5,992 nt of DNA from JBGVMW01 sp045125095. Its GTDB lineage: Bacteria > Bacillota > Clostridia > Lachnospirales > Lachnospiraceae. The translations under genes and the position numbers were made by a program. Location of the stretch: NCBI GenBank assembly GCA_045125095.1, contig JBGVMW010000225.1, positions 1-5,992 on the forward strand. Direction: 5' to 3'. A model generated the notes under the pieces. It saw only the letters and a program-made list of their open reading frames with translations, did no database searches and was not told the origin of the DNA. Below are positions 5,785 through 5,992 of the stretch, piece after piece; within the stretch, counting starts at the first letter, position 1, and each line of letters starts with the position of its first letter.

Positions 5785-5821
5785 AGTAACAATTTGATAC
5801 CGATTATTTATGAAATGAAAG

Positions 5822-5850
5822 ATGGCAGTGCATTGCGCATTGCCATTTTT
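5822..5850 (+). terminator. Intrinsic terminator of cysK
   Basis: ATGGCAGTGC (5822-5831) pairs with GCATTGCCAT (5837-5846) as a 10-bp stem with one G-U pair and the loop ATTGC. A run of five T (5846-5850) then GTTT follows. It lies 37 bases after the cysK stop, so cysK is the last gene of its transcript. Confidence 0.88.
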
Positions 5851-5851
5851 G

Positions 5852-5918
5852 TTTATATACTAGGAAATTACAACATTTCATTGTGTCATATAGTGACTGA
5901 AATTTCCTAGTATATAAA
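5852..5918. repeat. 67-bp element with perfect 18-bp inverted arms
   Basis: TTTATATACTAGGAAATT (5852-5869) is the exact reverse complement of 5901-5918. The 31-base centre can itself form two small hairpins, ACAA/TTGT (5870-5873/5881-5884) and GTCA/TGAC (5885-5888/5894-5897), giving a three-way shape. It begins directly after the cysK terminator. It may be a MITE-like or other dispersed palindromic element; a single copy is seen here, so mobility is unproven. Confidence 0.7.
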
Positions 5919-5924
5919 AATTTG

Positions 5925-5990
5925 ATGCGCACGAATTTGAAAGGAAGATACACTTTGTGCCAAATTCGGCGCGGCAAAGCGTGCAAGCAT
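5925..5990. repeat. Imperfect inverted repeat at right edge
   Basis: ATGCGCACG (5925-5933) pairs with CGTGC-AA-GCAT (5980-5990) with a two-base bulge. Inside, AATTTG (5934-5939) pairs with CAAATT (5961-5966), and AAAG/CTTT (5940-5943/5953-5956) can cap it. An alternative pairing is GCGC plus CGAATTTG (5927-5939) with CAAATTCGGCGC (5961-5972). The GC-rich right part differs in composition from its surroundings. It may belong with the element at 5852-5918. No credible gene was found on either strand here. Confidence 0.45.
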
Positions 5991-5992
5991 AA

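Noticed and set aside
5804..5986. 60-codon minus-strand ORF across the inverted repeats
   Set aside because: It reads through the terminator and both arms of the palindrome, so it is a by-product of repeat sequence.
5957..5992. GTG-started 11-codon frame ending at the window edge
   Set aside because: Too short and poorly spaced from AAAGGA; the sequence is taken up by inverted repeats.

Overview
The window looks like low-GC Firmicutes chromosome, most likely a Clostridia member of the Lachnospiraceae type. This rests on AT-rich coding DNA, strong purine-rich ribosome binding sites, consensus sigma-A promoters with 17-base spacers, and the style of the protein families. It is an inference, as no rRNA or marker gene is present.

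All supported genes lie on the + strand. Bases 1-122 hold a repeat fused to the 3' third of a glycolate/lactate oxidase-type (GlcD) gene that has lost its start and FAD-binding half (123-680). Bases 681-968 are intergenic and contain a candidate structured RNA ending in a strong hairpin (817-845), then the promoter of a SulP-family anion transporter (969-3113). That transporter carries a STAS domain and an unusual charged helical C-terminal extension. Bases 3114-3554 hold a strong extended -10 promoter and the broken remains of a LexA-like S24 peptidase domain, which ends inside the ribosome binding site of nth, encoding endonuclease III (3555-4190).

Next comes a second copy of the repeat seen at the left edge (4205-4276), then an Rrf2/IscR-type regulator with three conserved cysteines (4337-4768) and cysK, cysteine synthase A (4852-5784). 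cysK has a near-perfect promoter overlapped by small palindromes. A good intrinsic terminator closes cysK. The right edge (5852-5990) holds two further inverted-repeat structures and no supported gene.

The functional themes are sulfur metabolism (a possible sulfate or other anion importer, a cysteine/Fe-S-sensing type regulator, cysteine synthase) and base-excision repair. The intact genes are ordinary core genes. The unusual content is between them: two gene remnants, a two-copy interspersed repeat sitting at one truncation junction, a candidate structured RNA, and a 67-bp element with perfect 18-bp arms. I did not find a clear new multi-gene system.
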